Positions 1 through 8,302 are shown, numbered from the stretch's first letter. The stretch: 20,240 nt of DNA from Bifidobacteriaceae bacterium (GCA_031266115.1 JAISBQ010000234.1:1-20240), one strand, 5' to 3'. A program made the numbers and translations. The notes: generated by a model from the sequence alone, not told the origin.

Positions 1-173
1 CCACTCATCCATCGGGTACCGGCCACCAGACGAACACGAACAGGAGTACCATCACACACGAGTCAGCCACCAGGCCGACTCGACCTAACACGAGTCTCCA
101 CAAGACCCAGCAGGGTTCATGTTGATGGTCACGTTGTTTGGTGGGGCCGGTCTGGTTGCCGGTCGCGAGGCGT

Positions 174-371
174 TCACATGCCAGTGATAGTGCGGCCATC
201 GGTGGGGGTGAACTCCGCGAGGGCACGCAGGACGGTGTCGGAGATGGCGGGTGCCAGGGAGGGGGTTGGGTCGGATGGGTGTGGCTGGGCGCGTAGGAGC
301 CGGGCGACGGTGGTGTGAGCCATGGCTGGTGAGCGGGCTAGCTGTCGCGGCGTTGGGGGTGGGTAGACCAC
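174..371 (-). pseudogene. Possible remnant of an HTH (XRE-like) regulator
   Basis: This 65-residue frame contains the segment LARSPAMAHTTVARLLRAQ (about residues 11-29). It resembles the recognition-helix region of XRE or LacI-type DNA-binding domains. A short helix-like tail with ISDTVLRALAEF follows. A normal XRE domain needs about 55-60 residues with an N-terminal helix, and that helix is missing or replaced by a proline-rich start. I therefore read it as a truncated or decayed regulator rather than a working gene. No Shine-Dalgarno sequence stands out. It could equally be a chance frame in GC-rich DNA. The nearby minus-strand HTH-repeat pseudogene makes a decayed accessory region plausible. 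Confidence 0.2.
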
Positions 372-421
372 TGGCCCAGTCGGTGTGGTGACCGGCCGGG
401 CCAGTGGCGCAAGATAACGGA

Positions 422-451
422 GTGACCTGCCCCCGCTTTGCCTACTATCTT
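422..451 (+). promoter_or_regulatory. Candidate promoter of the Abi-family gene
   Basis: A TATCTT box at 446-451 ends six bases before the GTG at 458, so transcription would begin at or next to the start codon (leaderless). A GTGACC at 422-427 lies 18 bases upstream as a weak -35 match. No Shine-Dalgarno precedes GTG 458, which fits a leaderless message. The boxes are seen in the sequence; their use is inferred. Confidence 0.35.
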
Positions 452-457
452 ATCCTC

Positions 458-1222
458 GTGTCAACAGCCCATCCGCGACCGCCCACGTCGTATCCGGCGT
501 ACAAGGCCTTGGAAGGGCTGGTCTCGACCGAGCGGATGGCACCCTATCGTGCTGCGATGTGTGGGAACGAGCGTCGAGCGACACAGTTGTATCGGTGGGC
601 GACGCACATGTCGGGCGCCGTTCACGAGGCCCTGTACACGACCGAAGTCATTCTCCGTAATGCCATCGACCTTCGGATCGGGGACTGGAACGTCAGCCAA
701 ACCGATCCTTCTACCGGCCGGTCACGTAGCATCGATTGGCTTCTGGACCCTGCCAACCTGCTCGTGCGCCTGATCCGGCGTGACACGTTGGATGAGGCCA
801 TCCGCCGCGCGAGGCAGGCGGGTGCGCCTCACGGGCGTGCCTTGCGTCACTGCGATGTCCTGACCCAACTCGGTTTCAGCACGTGGAGGTTCTTGCTGCC
901 TGACCGGGACCCAGGGCGTCAACTGTTGTGGCGTCAAGCATTGGTGAACGCTTTCCCGCACTTGAGGGTCCCACCGCCTCAGCTTGTGGCCGAGGTTGAT
1001 GGCATCTACAAGCTGAGGAACAAGTGTGCTCACATGGAGAGCTTGCTCGACAGCAGGAACATCCGCAGGCAGTACCAGAACATGCGCTCAGTCCTCCAAG
1101 CCATCTCCCCCGCCGCCGATCAGTGGTTCACCTCCACCCAGCGTGTTACCGCTGCACTGCGTGACCGGCCCCAGCCGTCCGCCATCCACCATGTGGGAGA
1201 TGCAGGTGGCTCGAATGGTTGA
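458..1222 (+). CDS. Abi-family (Abi_2-like) HEPN-type protein
   Basis: Likely an abortive-infection-type protein, a family thought to act in phage defence or as RNA-targeting toxins. The N-terminal part has the family signature: a segment ending in STERMAPYRAAMCGNERRA, then the LYRW motif, then EVILRNAID near residues 63-71. The middle has LTQLGFSTWRFLLP, matching the usual 'LsFGFW' block. Near the C-terminus is RNKCAH (residues 187-192), which fits the R-x4-H motif of HEPN ribonucleases. I chose GTG 458 (254 residues) because homologues of this type begin shortly before the STERM segment and a -10-like box sits just upstream. An in-frame GTG at 404 would add 18 residues. The gene stands alone, next to a decayed HTH gene and a toxin-antitoxin pair. 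Phage defence is inferred from family and context. Family assignment is fairly sure; activity is unknown. Confidence 0.75.
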   Translation: MSTAHPRPPTSYPAYKALEGLVSTERMAPYRAAMCGNERRATQLYRWATHMSGAVHEALYTTEVILRNAIDLRIGDWNVSQTDPSTGRSRSIDWLLDPANLLVRLIRRDTLDEAIRRARQAGAPHGRALRHCDVLTQLGFSTWRFLLPDRDPGRQLLWRQALVNAFPHLRVPPPQLVAEVDGIYKLRNKCAHMESLLDSRNIRRQYQNMRSVLQAISPAADQWFTSTQRVTAALRDRPQPSAIHHVGDAGGSNG

Positions 1223-1746
1223 GGCGCTCATCGCGACACGTGAACCGATTCGCGCGAACGACCAGCCCGCGTGACGAAGCCGGACGATCTGAGCGATCTC
1301 GCTGGCCGGCATCGGCCTGCGTCCCCTGGGATGAACCTGGATTCCAGCAGCCACCAACACGGGCGCACCCGTCGGTGTCCCATGCCAATGCGCTGACCGA
1401 TGGTCACGATCTGTTCCTCTTGGGCGTACGCCTCCACGATCTCGTCCACCTGTTCTTGGGCCGGGGCGTCGCACCGGTCTGGTGGGGTGATCCCGGCAAG
1501 CCTGGCGTGCCGGGTGATCGTGTCCGGGCTCACCCCACACTGGTCCGCGAGGACTGCGGCAGGTGTCCCGGTCGCATACGCAGCCAACACTTCAGGGGTC
1601 ACCTTGCCCGGACGAGTGGTGCCAGCCTTGCGGGCAACGTTTGAGCCCAGTTGCGTTGGGGGCACACGAGGGTGGAGTGAGAGAGACGAGGCTTGCTTCA
1701 TCTCGTGAGCGAATGACGAGTGTTGAGGCGCCCCCCTACCTGTCAA
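1195..1746 (-). pseudogene. Frameshifted protein with three HTH repeats
   Basis: Two overlapping minus-strand frames together encode three successive helix-turn-helix-like repeats. The first frame, with ATG 1701 or TTG 1746 as start, carries repeat 1 (LADQCGVSPDTITRHARLAGI) and repeat 2 (EIVEAYAQEEQ then IGQRIGMGHRRVR). The reading then jumps to another frame near 1358-1366, which continues VLVAAGIQVHPRGRRP and repeat 3 (EIAQIVRLRHAGWSFARIG, then SASTIRA). Repeats of this kind occur in recombinase-associated or transposon-associated HTH proteins and in resolvase C-termini, so a DNA-binding role is likely for the ancestor. The 3' end runs into the end of the Abi gene on the other strand and may be truncated. 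A sequencing error at the GC-rich joint is the main alternative to a real frameshift. Confidence 0.55.
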
Positions 1747-1833
1747 CCTTGGTTGAGACAGATCGTTGCGATTGGGGTCGCTGTCGGCAGCGCGACGGAC
1801 GCTACTCGTGCGATGCCCGGCCCACAGGGTCGG

Positions 1834-2268
1834 TCATGTCCCAGGATCGAACTGACCAGCACAGTCAATCGGTGTGACCGCGGCGAGGCCAGGCACGTGG
1901 GCGAAGTCGGTGTCGAGCGTGACGATGCTGGCGAAGCCATGGATCAGTGCGGTGGCGGCGTGGATGGCATTACGGCCACGAATTGGTGACACCACGGTGA
2001 GTTCGCAGGCACGGGTCATGACGGCGGCATTCAGCGGGTGGCAGTGAGCAAGACTCATCACGTCGATCGCCACGGACACAGCGGACGAGCGGTTCGTTCG
2101 CCGCATCCGATGAAAGAGGACCTCTTGAACGGCCTCGATACTGACGTGGAGTTCCGCCAGACCGTCGCTTGCAGCACGGACGATCGCCCGGCAGGGTCCT
2201 CTGGCCGGATGGACGGCACCGAGCGCGTACAACAGGACCGATGTATCTAGGAACAGCCGAAGGGTCAT
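1834..2268 (-). CDS. vapC: PIN-domain toxin (VapC-like)
   Basis: Toxin of a type II toxin-antitoxin pair; the family are Mg2+-dependent ribonucleases that cut tRNA or rRNA. The 144-residue protein has the PIN landmarks: Asp8 in LFLDTSVLLYAL, Glu45 in VSIEAVQEVLF, and a C-terminal block GRNAIHAATALIHG followed by IVTLDTDF (Asp119, Asp121). The position normally held by the third acidic residue (RDAIHAATA in relatives) is Asn100 here, read from codon AAT, so catalysis may be weakened or altered. ATG 2268 is chosen because it overlaps the antitoxin stop in ATGA, the usual translational coupling of such pairs. A longer in-frame extension upstream to 2328 exists but lies inside the antitoxin. Lone decay to an inactive toxin is an alternative. 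Confidence 0.82.
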   Translation of the reverse strand: MTLRLFLDTSVLLYALGAVHPARGPCRAIVRAASDGLAELHVSIEAVQEVLFHRMRRTNRSSAVSVAIDVMSLAHCHPLNAAVMTRACELTVVSPIRGRNAIHAATALIHGFASIVTLDTDFAHVPGLAAVTPIDCAGQFDPGT

Positions 2269-2534
2269 AGCGCGGAATCGATCCCGCGCAAGAGATCCGT
2301 GTCGAGATCGCGCTTGATCCCAGTCCACTCGGGCTCTGGACCATCTGGCACCGGCGTAGCAAGAAACCTGGAGGCGGCCGCCGCACGCTCAATGCGGTCA
2401 TTGTCGAGGTGTTGACTGATCGCATCACGAACAACGGCAGCAACTGTGCGACCCTGAGCGCGCGCCTGCAACTCCAAGCGCTGGTAGCGCTCGTGATCAA
2501 TGAGAAGCTGGAGACGGCGTTCCAAGACAGCCAT
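2265..2534 (-). CDS. vapB: Ribbon-helix-helix antitoxin (VapB-like)
   Basis: Antitoxin partner of the downstream PIN toxin: it binds and neutralises the toxin and represses the operon. The N-terminal half fits a ribbon-helix-helix DNA-binding domain: an LERRLQLLIDHERYQRLE strand and helix, then ARAQGRTVAAVVRDAISQHL. The C-terminal tail (PDGPEPEWTGIKRDLDTDLL) is acidic and Trp-containing, as toxin-wrapping tails often are. I prefer ATG 2534 (89 residues) because a TAATAT box at 2541-2546 would place the transcript start on it. ATG 2540, two codons upstream, is also possible. Neither has a clear Shine-Dalgarno. The stop codon overlaps the toxin start by four bases. The rdgB stop lies about 30-45 bases upstream, so the pair was probably inserted downstream of the housekeeping operon. 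Confidence 0.8.
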   Translation of the reverse strand: MAVLERRLQLLIDHERYQRLELQARAQGRTVAAVVRDAISQHLDNDRIERAAAASRFLATPVPDGPEPEWTGIKRDLDTDLLRGIDSAL

Positions 2535-2550
2535 GCTCATATATTAGCAT
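2533..2550. promoter_or_regulatory. Palindrome and -10 box at the vapB start
   Basis: A perfect five-base inverted repeat, ATGCT (2533-2537) and AGCAT (2546-2550), spans the vapB start codon. On the minus strand it contains TAATAT (2541-2546), a good -10 box. A palindrome over promoter and start is what an autoregulating ribbon-helix-helix antitoxin would need as operator. The repeat is seen directly; operator function is inferred. Confidence 0.45.
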
Positions 2551-2580
2551 ATTGGTCCCGAGGTGCATTACCGCCCCCGT

Positions 2581-3201
2581 TCACCCCCGGCCAAGCGCCG
2601 CCGCGATGCGCGGGGCCAGGGATCGGAACGCGCGTCCCCGGTGGGAGATCGCGTTCTTCTCCGCGGGCGTCAACTGGGCGCAGGTGCGCCGCTCGCCGTC
2701 CGGGACGAGGATCGGGTCGTAGCCGAAGCCGCCGGTGCCCCGCGGGCTGGCGGCGAGGGTGCCGGTCAAGCGGCCAGTCTCCACCCACGTCTCCCCCGCC
2801 GGCGTGACCAGCACCGCCGCACATTCGAACCAGGCGCGTCTCCTGTCCGCGGGGACGTCCCTCAGCTGGTCGAGCAGCAGTGCCAGGTTCGCGGCATCGT
2901 CCCCGTGACCACCGGCCCAACGCGCCGAGAACACCCCAGGCGCTCCACCGAGCACCTCCACGCACAGACCCGAATCGTCGGCGATAGCAGGAAGGCCACT
3001 GACCTGGGCCAAGGCCCGCGCCTTGAGCAGCGCGTTCTCGTCGAAGGTGACGCCCGTTTCAGTCACTTCTGGGCCGCCAACGGCATCAGAGCCGACGATG
3101 GCGTCCCCCACCGCCCCGATCGTCTCGGCCAGAATGGTGGCCACCTCACGCAGCTTGTGCGCATTACGCGTGGCGAAGACGAGGCGCGTCGCGCCGTTCA
3201 C
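2581..3201 (-). CDS. rdgB: RdgB/HAM1 non-canonical purine NTP pyrophosphatase
   Basis: Cytoplasmic house-cleaning enzyme that hydrolyses dITP, XTP and ITP to monophosphates and pyrophosphate, keeping deaminated purines out of DNA and RNA. The 206-residue protein has normal family length and motifs: VFATRNAHKLREV at the N-terminus, ADDSGLCVEVLGGAPGVFSA (catalytic acidic pair Asp75/Asp76), GTGGFGYDPI (about 155-164), and EKNAISHRGRA (181-191). The GTG start at 3201 overlaps the rph stop in GTGA, so the two genes are translationally coupled. The rph-rdgB order is standard in actinobacteria. It is the last gene of the long minus-strand run before the toxin-antitoxin pair. Confidence 0.97.
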   Translation of the reverse strand: MNGATRLVFATRNAHKLREVATILAETIGAVGDAIVGSDAVGGPEVTETGVTFDENALLKARALAQVSGLPAIADDSGLCVEVLGGAPGVFSARWAGGHGDDAANLALLLDQLRDVPADRRRAWFECAAVLVTPAGETWVETGRLTGTLAASPRGTGGFGYDPILVPDGERRTCAQLTPAEKNAISHRGRAFRSLAPRIAAALGRG

Positions 3202-3971
3202 CGATCCGTCTCCAGCGCAGCGCGCTGGATCGCCGCCAGTTGCCCAGTGCCGAGGAGAGCAAGGTCGAGCAGCGCATCGAGTTCCGGGCGGGCGAAGGGC
3301 GCGTGTTCGGCCGTGCCTTGCACCTCAATGAACCGGCCGGACCCCGCCACCACGACGTTCATGTCCGTGTCGGCCCTCACATCCTCCTCATATGGCAGAT
3401 CCAGCACCGGCACGCCTCTGACGATCCCGACGCTCACCGCCGCCACCGAATCGGTCAGCACTTTCGCCCCGGCCTTGATGGCACCCGTACCAGCGGCCCA
3501 CGCGACGGCGTCGGCGATCGCCACATAGGCGCCAGTGATGGCTGCGGTACGGGTTCCGCCATCGGCCTGGAGCACGTCACAGTCGACAACCAGCGTGTTC
3601 TCCCCCAGCGCGCGGACGTCTGTGACACCCCGCAAGGAGCGCCCTATGAGACGCGAAATCTCCTGTGTTCTGCCTCCCAGGCGCCCCCTCACCGACTCTC
3701 GGTCCGTGCGCTGGGTCGTGGCGCGCGGGAGCATCGCGTACTCGGACGTCACCCACCCCTGACCCGAGCCGCGCCGCCATCGAGGGACACCTTCGGTGAA
3801 CGACGCCGCGCACAGCACCCGCGTCCTGCCGAATTCGATCAGGCAGCTGCCCTCGGCTGTGTCCAACCAGTGCCGCGTGATCGTGACCGGGCGCAACTCC
3901 TCTGCGAGGCGGCCATCACCGCGGCGCAACGGCTCGCTGGGCAGGACAGCGTCCACTTCAGTAGGTGTCAT
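3198..3971 (-). CDS. rph: Ribonuclease PH
   Basis: Phosphorolytic 3'-to-5' exoribonuclease that trims tRNA precursors and other RNA 3' ends, releasing nucleoside diphosphates; the family works as a hexamer in the cytoplasm. The 257-residue protein is typical in size. Visible family features are the N-terminal RPVTITRHWLDTAEGSCLIE, the substrate-binding stretch QRTDRESVRGRLGGRTQEIS, and the catalytic core VDCDVLQADGGTRTAAITGA (phosphate-binding GGTRTA at 138-143). The conserved block DLPYEEDVRADTDMNVV and the EVQGTAEHAPF motif follow. ATG 3971 overlaps the stop of the upstream giant activase gene (ATGA), and its own stop overlaps the rdgB start. In most actinobacteria rph follows the MBL hydrolase gene directly; here two large genes lie in between. 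Confidence 0.97.
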   Translation of the reverse strand: MTPTEVDAVLPSEPLRRGDGRLAEELRPVTITRHWLDTAEGSCLIEFGRTRVLCAASFTEGVPRWRRGSGQGWVTSEYAMLPRATTQRTDRESVRGRLGGRTQEISRLIGRSLRGVTDVRALGENTLVVDCDVLQADGGTRTAAITGAYVAIADAVAWAAGTGAIKAGAKVLTDSVAAVSVGIVRGVPVLDLPYEEDVRADTDMNVVVAGSGRFIEVQGTAEHAPFARPELDALLDLALLGTGQLAAIQRAALETDR

Positions 3972-6900
3972 GGCCCCGACCCTACAACGCCCCTCGCGCC
4001 TGCCGGGACCCCAGCGCCAGCACCGGCGCCCGCCAGGAGAAGTTTGATCCGATTGAGCTGGTTCACCTCGCTGGCACCGGGATCGTATTCAATCGCGACC
4101 ACATTCGCCTCAGGGTGGCGGCGCCGAATCTCCCGGAACATGCCCTTACCTGTCACATGGTTAGGTAGGCATGCGAAGGGCTGGGCGCAGATGATCGACG
4201 TCACCCCATTGTCGATCAGCTCGAGAATCTCCGCAGTCAGCAACCATCCTTCCCCGGCCTGGTTCCCCAGTGACGCGATCGGCTCTGCCGCTCGGATCAT
4301 CTGGGGCAGATTTCCGGGGCCAGGGATATCCGTCGCCGCCCGAGACAGCGCGCGGCGCACAGGGTCACGATAACGCTCACCCAGCCAGCGCAGGAATCGC
4401 TTCGCCGGCTTGGATCTGCCTCCAACGCCGAGGTTGGCATCATTCCACTCGGCTGCATAGGCACCGTTGACAACGAACTCCATCAGCCCAGGCAACGAGG
4501 CCTCCCATCCTTCGGCCTCCACCACATCCACTACATGGTTGTTGGCGTCGGGATGGAACTTCACGAGAATCTCTCCGACGATGCCGACTCGCGGCTTTCG
4601 CGGAATAGGTCGTTTCGGTAGGCGATCGAAGTCTTGAACGATGCCGCGGATCAGCGTGCCATATCCGAACCATCGCTTGGAATCGAAGAATTGACGGATT
4701 GCTGAATCCCACACGCGGTACAGCGCCATGGTCGCACCCGGCTCTGCCTCGTATGGCCGGACTCGCAGCACGGCAGCCTGCAACAGGTCCCCGAGCGCGA
4801 TCGCCTGCATGGCCCGGTGTAGGCTTATCAGTCCAGGATGAAAACCCGAGTTCCTCTCGATGTTCTGGGTGGATATCGCCACCACTGCCACCTCCGGATA
4901 GCCGGCATCGGCCAGTGCCTTCCGCAATAGGCCGGTATAGTTCGTGGCGCGGCACATCCCACCGGTCTGTGTGATCATGACCGATGTGGTCTCAGGAGAA
5001 TACCGACCGTCCTTGAAGGCAGCTACGAGTTGGCCCACCACCATAATAGCGGGATAGCATGCGTCATTGTTGACAAATCTCAATCCCGTGTCCACATCAG
5101 AAGCGCTCGCGTGAGCTAGCAGTTCCATTCTATAACCGGCGCTGCGAAATACTGATTCCAGAAGCGAGAAGTGGACAGGCGACATTTGCGGAGCGATGAT
5201 CGTGTGGGTCGCCTTCATGTCCTCGGTGAACTCGCGCCGCGCCCGCACGTATCCGGGTCGCGCCGCGTCCGAATCCCCGGGTTCCCTCGCGCCGCGCGCC
5301 GCGATGGCTCGCTCGGCGGCCGCCCGCTCGGCCGTCGCGGCCGCCAGCGACCGCAATCGAATCCGAGCAGCCCCCAAGTTGGAGACCTCATCGATCTTCA
5401 AGCATGTGTACACCCCCCGCGACGCTCCCAGTATTTCCGCCACCTGGTCCGTGGTGATGGCGTCGAGCCCACACCCGAACGAGTTGAGTTGAACCACCTC
5501 GAGTCCATCGATTGTGCTCGCCGCCTCCGCTGCCGCATACAACCGAGAGTGGTAAGCCCACTGGTCCCGAGATCGCAACGGCCTGGCGACATTTCCGAGA
5601 TGGGCGATCGAGTCCTCGGTCAGCACGGCCATACCCAATCCGGTGATCAGCTCGGGGATTCCGTGGTGAATCTCGGGATCCACGTGGTAGGGCCGTCCCG
5701 CCAGGACGATGCCGGTCTTCCCGTTCTCCTCCATCCACATCAGCGCTGCGCGCCCGGCCTCGCGGATGTCGGTCTCGAAGGCCTCCTGCTCTGCATACCC
5801 TGCTGTCACCGCGGTCTTTGCCTCATCCAACGTCACTCCCCAGTCAGCGAACACCTCGGTGAGCCGCTCGGCGAGCTTGTCAGGCAGCCCCAGGTTGAGG
5901 AATGGACGCAAGAAGCGGACAGGGGAACCGTCGACGCCGTCGCGCAATGCCGGAATATTGTTCCCGATCACCTGGGGGTAGGAGGCGACCACCGGGCAGT
6001 TGAAACAATTGTCGGCGCCCGCGACTAGCTCCCGTTCGTAGACAATAGAAGGATAGAAAATGGTTCGCGCCCCTCGCGCTATCAGTTGTTCAATGTGCCC
6101 ATGGACCAACTTGGCCGGGTAGCAGATATTCTCCGAGGCGATCGAATCCATTCCCAGGTTGAACAGCTCGTGACTGGATCGGCCGGACACCATCACCCTA
6201 AAGCCAAGCGATGTCAACACAGTAAACCACAGCGGATAGTTCTCATACATGTTGAGGACGCGCGGGATAGCGATGTCCCCGCGTGCCGCCGCCGCCTCGG
6301 TCAACCGGCGGTACGCGAACAGTCGCTTGTATTTGATGTCATACAGATTTGGCACATCAGACTTGGCTCTGGATGGATCGGCACCCCGTTCGCATCGGTT
6401 CCCTGAGACGTGGCGCTCACCGTCCGGGAACGTCGAAATGGTGCACTGGCAATGGTTTTGACACAATCGGCACGCTGTGGTCTGTGTGTCCACGCTCAAC
6501 GTGCGCAACGCCACCGGCGGCAGGAGGCGCGACGGGTGTCCCGGAGTGAACCTCGACCGGGCGATCAGAGCAGCTCCGAAGGCGCCCATCAGCCCAGCGA
6601 TATCGGGCCGCACCACCTCGCGGCCAGTCAGCAACTCAAACGCTCGCAACACAGCGTCGTTGCAGAACGTGCCGCCCTGCACCACCACGCGTTCTCCCAA
6701 TTGATCTGCGTCGCGAAGTTTGATCACCTTGTACAGAGCGTTACGCACCACCGAATAACTGAGTCCGGCCGAGATGTCGCCGACGGTGGCACCTTCCTTG
6801 TGGGCTTGCTTCACCGAGGAGTTCATGAATACAGTGCACCGGGATCCAAGATCCACCGGCGCGAAGGCCGCCATCGCGGCCTGTGCGAAGGCGTCGATAT

Positions 6901-8302
6901 CGAGCTGCATAGTCTGGGCGAATGTCTGCAAGAATGATCCACAACCGGAAGAACACGCCTCATTGACCGAGATCGAATCTATCACGCCATCGACAATCCT
7001 CAGGTACTTCATATCCTGTCCGCCAATATCGATAACGCTGGTCACCTCCGGCATCAGGAACTGGGCGGCCCGATAGTGCGCCATCGTCTCGACCTCAGCG
7101 GTATCGACATGGAGGGCCGCCTTGATCAGACCCTCCCCGTAACCGGTGGCACACGAGTGGACAATCGCGGCGCCGCCAGGAAGTGCCCCGCGCACCTCGG
7201 CGAGAATGGCCGCCGCGGCCCGGACGGGATCGCCGCCGTTCGGCGCGTAGTGTGAATAAGCGATCCGGCACTGATCGTCAACAAGGACCGCCTTGATGGT
7301 GGTGGATCCAGCGTCGATGCCAAGAAAGCACACACCGCGCACATTCGCGATGTCCACGCGCGGGACATGGGCGCGTGCGTGGCGGTCGGCAAACTCGCTG
7401 CGCTCAGCCTCGTCCGCAAACAACGGTCGCATGCGGCCCGGACCCGTGCCGGGACCGCTGGGGCGGTGGGCCAACGCCGTGGCACGGGCCCCCAACTCGT
7501 CCAGCTGGATACCATCGCCGGTTGCCAGAAGGGCGGCACCCACGGCGACCGTCAATTGGGCGCGTTCGGGTACCACGAGGTCCACGCCATCGGCGGGTAG
7601 GGCGCGGGCGAAGGCCGCTCGCAACTCAGGAAGGAAGTGCAAAGGCCCGCCCAGCAACAACACACGGCCGCGAATAGGGCGCCCACAGGCCAGGCCAGCA
7701 ATGGTCTGGATGGCCACAGCCTGGAAGATCGATGCGGCAAGGTCTTCGTGACGGGCGCCATCGTTCGCCAGCGGCTGAAGGTCGGACTTGGCGAAGACCC
7801 CGCAACGCGACGCGATCGAGTACAGGGTCTCGTAGTGGGCAGCCAACGCGTCGAGCCCGCAGGCGTCGGTGTGGAGCAGCGTGGCCATCTGATCGATGAA
7901 GGCACCAGTTCCACCGGCGCAGGTGCCGTTCATACGCTGCTCGGGGACCGGCTTGAGGTACGTGATCTTGGCGTCCTCGCCACCGAGTTCGATGATGACG
8001 TCGGCGTCGGGGTCCAGGTGCTGGATGGCCGTGGTCTCCGCGATGACCTCTTGAACGAACGGGGCGCCAAGCATTCCTGCGACACCAAGACCGCCCGACC
8101 CCGTCACCGCGACGGCTGCCTCCCCGCCCGGACGGGCGGCGGCGACATCCGACAGGAGTTTGCCCAACTCGATGCGGATCTCGGCATGGTGACGCCGGTA
8201 GTCCTCGAAGAGGATCGTGTCGCCGTCCATGAGCACGGCCTTGACGGTGGTTGACCCGATGTCGATCCCGAGACGGAGCAGCTCTCCGCTCACGGCGTCC
8301 AC
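3968..8302 (-). CDS. Giant fused acyl-CoA dehydratase activase / dehydratase-like protein
   Basis: A 1444-residue fusion of the ATP-dependent iron-sulfur reductase superfamily. Two BcrAD/BadFG/HgdC-type ATPase modules come first. Module 1 (about 8-262) starts LGIDIGSTTVKAVL and has the cluster cysteines Cys128 (NGTCAGGTGAF) and Cys167 (IASRCGVFAKSD). Module 2 (about 326-585) starts FLGIDAGSTTIKAVL and has IDIGGQDMKYL, EACSSGCGSF and GSRCTVFMNSS. A Cys-rich linker follows (Cys611, 614, 618, 620, 637), then a DUF2229-like region with ENICYPAKLVHG and DNCFNCPVV. The end is a dehydratase-like region with NDACYPAIMVVGQL and GGMCRATNY. HgdC-type activators pump low-potential electrons to a partner; here both appear fused. 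The real substrate is unknown. The start is GTG 8302 or GTG 8293. The stop overlaps the rph start. Oxygen sensitivity is expected. Confidence 0.93.
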   Translation of the reverse strand: MDAVSGELLRLGIDIGSTTVKAVLMDGDTILFEDYRRHHAEIRIELGKLLSDVAAARPGGEAAVAVTGSGGLGVAGMLGAPFVQEVIAETTAIQHLDPDADVIIELGGEDAKITYLKPVPEQRMNGTCAGGTGAFIDQMATLLHTDACGLDALAAHYETLYSIASRCGVFAKSDLQPLANDGARHEDLAASIFQAVAIQTIAGLACGRPIRGRVLLLGGPLHFLPELRAAFARALPADGVDLVVPERAQLTVAVGAALLATGDGIQLDELGARATALAHRPSGPGTGPGRMRPLFADEAERSEFADRHARAHVPRVDIANVRGVCFLGIDAGSTTIKAVLVDDQCRIAYSHYAPNGGDPVRAAAAILAEVRGALPGGAAIVHSCATGYGEGLIKAALHVDTAEVETMAHYRAAQFLMPEVTSVIDIGGQDMKYLRIVDGVIDSISVNEACSSGCGSFLQTFAQTMQLDIDAFAQAAMAAFAPVDLGSRCTVFMNSSVKQAHKEGATVGDISAGLSYSVVRNALYKVIKLRDADQLGERVVVQGGTFCNDAVLRAFELLTGREVVRPDIAGLMGAFGAALIARSRFTPGHPSRLLPPVALRTLSVDTQTTACRLCQNHCQCTISTFPDGERHVSGNRCERGADPSRAKSDVPNLYDIKYKRLFAYRRLTEAAAARGDIAIPRVLNMYENYPLWFTVLTSLGFRVMVSGRSSHELFNLGMDSIASENICYPAKLVHGHIEQLIARGARTIFYPSIVYERELVAGADNCFNCPVVASYPQVIGNNIPALRDGVDGSPVRFLRPFLNLGLPDKLAERLTEVFADWGVTLDEAKTAVTAGYAEQEAFETDIREAGRAALMWMEENGKTGIVLAGRPYHVDPEIHHGIPELITGLGMAVLTEDSIAHLGNVARPLRSRDQWAYHSRLYAAAEAASTIDGLEVVQLNSFGCGLDAITTDQVAEILGASRGVYTCLKIDEVSNLGAARIRLRSLAAATAERAAAERAIAARGAREPGDSDAARPGYVRARREFTEDMKATHTIIAPQMSPVHFSLLESVFRSAGYRMELLAHASASDVDTGLRFVNNDACYPAIMVVGQLVAAFKDGRYSPETTSVMITQTGGMCRATNYTGLLRKALADAGYPEVAVVAISTQNIERNSGFHPGLISLHRAMQAIALGDLLQAAVLRVRPYEAEPGATMALYRVWDSAIRQFFDSKRWFGYGTLIRGIVQDFDRLPKRPIPRKPRVGIVGEILVKFHPDANNHVVDVVEAEGWEASLPGLMEFVVNGAYAAEWNDANLGVGGRSKPAKRFLRWLGERYRDPVRRALSRAATDIPGPGNLPQMIRAAEPIASLGNQAGEGWLLTAEILELIDNGVTSIICAQPFACLPNHVTGKGMFREIRRRHPEANVVAIEYDPGASEVNQLNRIKLLLAGAGAGAGVPAGARGVVGSGP

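Larger units (their letters stand above)
1..457. other. Accessory left edge without a confident gene
   Basis: I find no convincing full-length gene in this stretch. The only hint of coding is a short minus-strand reading frame with a helix-turn-helix-like segment, listed separately. The right end carries a possible promoter for the plus-strand Abi-family gene. No tRNA, inverted terminal repeat or attachment site was recognised. The window edge may cut an upstream gene. Confidence 0.4.

Noticed and set aside
5..226. Short minus-strand frame at the left edge as a gene
   Set aside because: Its composition is irregular and it has no motif, ribosome binding site or plausible partner.
1860..2250. 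Plus-strand short frames across the first toxin gene
   Set aside because: They mirror the PIN toxin frame and lack any domain signature.
3240..4373. Plus-strand open frame opposite rph and the end of the activase gene
   Set aside because: It overlaps two conserved genes antisense and shows only low-complexity composition expected of a shadow frame.
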